Assembly: GCA_036496385.1 (NCBI GenBank)
Contig: DASXLD010000070.1
Span: forward strand, 124,001 to 188,000
Origin: Schlegelella_A sp036496385
Lineage (GTDB): Bacteria > Pseudomonadota > Gammaproteobacteria > Burkholderiales > Burkholderiaceae_C
DNA: 64,000 nucleotides
Direction of reading: 5' to 3'
Of this stretch, positions 62,526 through 64,000 are shown one piece after another (the stretch's first letter is position 1; every line of letters begins with the position of its first letter). The position numbers and the translations under genes were made by a program. The notes under the pieces are model-generated. The model searched no databases, had not been told where the DNA came from, and saw nothing but the letters and a program-made list of their open reading frames with translations.

Positions 62526-64000
62526 TTGAACCTGGCGCAATTGCTCGTCCGCGCAGCACGGGTGCACCCCGAGCGGCCCGCGCTCCTGCACGGCGATCGG
62601 CTCGTCTGCCGCTACGGCGAGCTCGCTGCGCGCGTCGCCCGGCTCGCCGGTCATCTGCGCGCGCTCGGCCTCGCGCCCGGCGACCGCGTTGCGCTCCTGA
62701 TGAAGAACCAGCTCGCCTATCTCGAAGCGTTGTATGCGGTCTGGTGGGCGGGCCTGGCGGCGGTGCCGATCAACGCCAAGCTCCATCCGGCCGAAGTCGA
62801 TTTCATCGTCGAGAACGCGGCGGCGTCGGCGCTCGTCGTTAGCGAGGAGCTCGCCGCCGGCGTCGCACCGTTCGCCGATCGCCTGCGGGCGACGCTCGTG
62901 GCCGGGTCGGCGGCCTACGAGGCCGCGCTCGCCGCCGCGCCGATCCCCGCCGCCGCGTGCGCACCGACCGATCTCGCCTGGCTCTTCTACACGTCGGGAA
63001 CGACCGGGCGGCCGAAGGGGGTGATGCTCACGCACCGCAACCTGGCGACGGCGCTGGCGTGCTACTTCATCGACGTCGACGACGTCGACGCCGCCGATGC
63101 GACCGTCTATGGCGCGCCGATGTCGCACGGCGCCGGGCTCTACAACCTGCCCTTCGTCGCCCGCGCTGCGCGCCACGTCGTGCCGATGTCGGGCGGATTC
63201 GAGCCCGCCGAGCTCGTCGCCCTGTCGCAAAGCGTCGGGCGACTGTGCCTGTTCGCGGCGCCGACGATGGTGCATCGCCTCGTCGACCACGTCGCTCGAA
63301 CGAATGCGCCGAGCGACGGCTTCAAGACGATCGTCTACGGCGGCGGGCCGATGTACGGCACCGACATCCGCCGCGCGCTGGCGACGATGGGCCCGCGCTT
63401 CGTCCAGATCTACGGCCAGGGCGAGTCGCCGATGACGATCACGGCATTGTCGCGCGCCGCGCTCGCCGACACTGGCCACCCGCGCTGGGCCGAGCGGATC
63501 GAGTCGGTCGGCGTCGCGCAGGCGCTGGTCGAGGTGCGCGTCGTCGATGGCGACGGCAGGGAGCTGGCGACGGGCGAGGCCGGCGAGGTCGTCGTTCGTG
63601 GCGACAGCGTGATGGCTGGCTATTGGCAGAATCCGGAGGCGACGGCGCAAGCGCTGCGCGACGGCTGGCTGTGGACCGGCGACATCGGTGCGCTCGACGA
63701 CGACGGCTTCCTGACGCTGAAGGACCGCTCGAAGGACGTCATCATCAGCGGCGGCTCGAATATCTATCCGCGCGAAGTCGAGGAAGTGCTGCTGCGCCAC
63801 CCGCGCGTGCGCGAAGTCTCGGTGGTCGGGCGCAGCGACAAACGCTGGGGCGAGACCGTCGTCGCGTTCGTCGCCTGCGACGGCGCCGCCGTCGATGCCG
63901 GCGAGCTCGACACGCTCTGCCTTGCCCACATCGCGCGCTTCAAGCGGCCGCGCGAATACCGCTTCGTCGAGGCCCTGCCCAAGAACCACTACGGCAAGGT
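62526..64000 (+). CDS. AMP-forming acyl-CoA synthetase (3' end outside the window)
   Basis: Starts with TTG preceded by GGCGGAGG and runs off the right edge after 491 codons. Adenylation motifs are complete: AWLFYTSGTTGRPKG (A3), IYGQGESPMTIT, WLWTGDIGALDDDGFL, DRSKDVIISGGSNIYP, and near the edge the catalytic-Lys region PKNHYGK. Total length is probably close to what is seen. Activates an acid to its CoA thioester; substrate not predictable. It follows the third ABC importer by 47 bases and may use what that importer brings in. Confidence 0.93.
   Translation, partial: MNLAQLLVRAARVHPERPALLHGDRLVCRYGELAARVARLAGHLRALGLAPGDRVALLMKNQLAYLEALYAVWWAGLAAVPINAKLHPAEVDFIVENAAASALVVSEELAAGVAPFADRLRATLVAGSAAYEAALAAAPIPAAACAPTDLAWLFYTSGTTGRPKGVMLTHRNLATALACYFIDVDDVDAADATVYGAPMSHGAGLYNLPFVARAARHVVPMSGGFEPAELVALSQSVGRLCLFAAPTMVHRLVDHVARTNAPSDGFKTIVYGGGPMYGTDIRRALATMGPRFVQIYGQGESPMTITALSRAALADTGHPRWAERIESVGVAQALVEVRVVDGDGRELATGEAGEVVVRGDSVMAGYWQNPEATAQALRDGWLWTGDIGALDDDGFLTLKDRSKDVIISGGSNIYPREVEEVLLRHPRVREVSVVGRSDKRWGETVVAFVACDGAAVDAGELDTLCLAHIARFKRPREYRFVEALPKNHYGK

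Overview
The window is high-GC bacterial chromosome from a motile heterotroph, most likely a betaproteobacterium of the order Burkholderiales. The evidence is the divergent fliE / fliFGHIJK-LMNOPQR arrangement, a YcgR-type flagellar brake, a Bug-family (tripartite tricarboxylate) binding protein, the five-step hutF/hutG histidine pathway and a cytochrome c4. This is inferred from gene content only; there is no rRNA or other taxonomic marker. I saw no tRNA, rRNA, CRISPR array, transposase or integrase.

Layout. (1) 1-1156: ycgR (cut by the left edge) and a small conserved gene of unknown function. (2) 1224-3659: four unrelated minus-strand genes (methyltransferase, small membrane protein, signal peptidase I, SnoaL-like). 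GTTAG boxes sit just upstream of three of them, and two intergenic gaps hold imperfect palindromes that resemble integron attC sites. (3) 3762-13771: a complete reductive pyrimidine catabolism locus. It has a divergent TetR/RutR-like regulator with a perfect TTACCA-AC-TGGTAA operator, preT, preA, dihydropyrimidinase and a ureidopropionase-type hydrolase, followed by an ABC importer with two permeases and an NMT1/THI5-type binding protein. The genes are almost all coupled by short overlaps. (4) 13889-15600: a hypothetical protein, a small cysteine-rich protein and a strongly structured repeat region.

(5) 15615-27410: the flagellar basal body, switch and export cluster, with fliE divergent from fliF-fliR. 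(6) 27514-33482: MAPEG protein, NIPSNAP protein plus ArsR-type regulator, serC-serA, RlpA-like protein, a possible small gene and a GlcG/HbpS-like protein. (7) 33529-36993: a minus-strand DUF6502-like regulator and lipoprotein, divergent from a large beta-propeller lipoprotein; a palindrome overlaps the likely -10 of the latter. (8) 37052-39164: a diiron ferritin-like protein divergent from an AraC-type regulator.

(9) 39219-52617: a histidine utilization region. The minus strand carries hutU, an ornithine-cyclodeaminase-like gene, a PhnD-like protein, a Bug binding protein, hutH, a 76-residue gene and a SsuA-type ABC importer. The plus strand carries hutD, hutI, hutG and hutF. Together they convert histidine through urocanate, imidazolonepropionate, formiminoglutamate and formylglutamate to glutamate and formate. 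HutH has an in-frame extra stretch of about 30 residues, largely encoded by a GC-palindromic, REP-like sequence. (10) 52633-64000: cytochrome c4 divergent from a MoxR ATPase, GNAT, a ModA-like binding protein, tricorn protease, a convergent 1-Cys peroxiredoxin, a third SsuA/NMT1-type ABC importer, and an AMP-forming acyl-CoA synthetase with a TTG start that runs off the right edge.

Most satisfying as systems are the pyrimidine locus with its operator, the regulator/propeller pair at 34-37 kb, and the enlarged hut locus. The most unusual sequence features are the HutH insertion and the attC-like sites.
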